A stretch of DNA of 64,000 bases from an uncultured Mediterraneibacter sp. GTDB lineage: Bacteria; Bacillota; Clostridia; Lachnospirales; Lachnospiraceae. A program made the position numbers and the translations under genes. The notes below the pieces were generated by a model that saw only the letters and a list, made by a program, of their open reading frames with translations, had not been told where the DNA came from and did not search any database. Numbering within the stretch: position 1 is the first letter of the stretch; every line of letters starts with the position of its first letter. Below are positions 63,955-64,000 of this stretch, piece by piece. The stretch lies in NCBI GenBank assembly GCA_944381495.1, contig CALWLJ010000017.1:1-64000 (forward strand), written 5' to 3'.

Positions 63955-64000
63955 ATGGATATAAAAATTAATAGACCGGAAAGAAAAAAAATAGAACAAA
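63955..64000 (+). CDS. Possible start of a gene cut by the window edge
   Basis: An ATG at 63955 begins MDIKINRPERKKIEQ and is open to the end of the window. The purine-rich GAGAGGGAAA upstream is rather far from the ATG. Too short to identify. Confidence 0.35.
   Translation, partial: MDIKINRPERKKIEQ

Overview
The window looks like chromosomal DNA of a gut Lachnospiraceae-type Firmicute (Clostridia). The basis is moderate GC, strong AGGAGG ribosome-binding sites with some TTG and GTG starts, YesM/YesN-type two-component genes, wall-binding WYYV repeats, LytR-CpsA-Psr and BY-kinase/PHP-phosphatase polysaccharide genes, and a hexameric-type glutamate dehydrogenase. The species cannot be named from this. 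Every gene I can support lies on the + strand. I saw no tRNA, rRNA, insertion sequence, prophage or CRISPR array.

Layout. (1) 1-6.3 kb: an ABC exporter with an unresolved 5' end, an Ig-like surface protein, two tandem Wzz/BY-kinase proteins and a CpsB-type PHP phosphatase, closed by a terminator. (2) 6.4-19.4 kb: an HTH regulator of unknown family, then a compact exopolysaccharide operon. It holds a GT4 glycosyltransferase, two acyltransferase-3 membrane proteins, a GT4/radical-SAM fusion, a Stealth phosphotransferase, Wzy-like polymerase, Wzx-like flippase, and an adenylate-forming ligase with its own carrier protein. (3) 19.7-25.9 kb: two secreted transglutaminase-fold proteins with 23-residue wall-binding repeats. 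(4) 26.0-29.0 kb: the priming polyprenyl-phosphate sugar transferase and an LCP ligase, which complete polymer assembly and wall attachment. (5) 29.2-29.4 kb: rpsU. (6) 29.5-39.2 kb: a YesM/YesN system, a CUT1 sugar ABC importer, beta-glucuronidase and a GH88 unsaturated glucuronyl hydrolase, together a regulon for uronic-acid-containing oligosaccharides. (7) 39.3-48.4 kb: gdhA, a P2A P-type ATPase behind a yybP-ykoY manganese riboswitch, ftsH, and a CtpE-like P-type ATPase. (8) 48.5-52.3 kb: a stand-alone NRPS-like protein (A-PCP-C plus a piece resembling the end of an A domain). (9) 52.4-57.7 kb: a NatA/NatB-type exporter, a DmpA/NylC-type P1 peptidase, and recQ interrupted by one in-frame TGA. 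(10) 57.7-64 kb: TraX-family protein, sbcD, sbcC, a PHP phosphoesterase and the start of another gene.

Most unusual points: the recQ TGA falls exactly on a zinc-ligand cysteine codon. The NRPS-like protein ends in what looks like the C-terminal subdomain of a second adenylation domain without its core. The polysaccharide operon pairs a ligase and carrier protein with membrane acyltransferases, which suggests carrier-activated decoration of the polymer. One protein fuses a glycosyltransferase to a radical SAM enzyme. A consensus promoter is nested inside a terminator hairpin ahead of the P1 peptidase. All functional assignments come from reading motifs by eye; no database search was possible.
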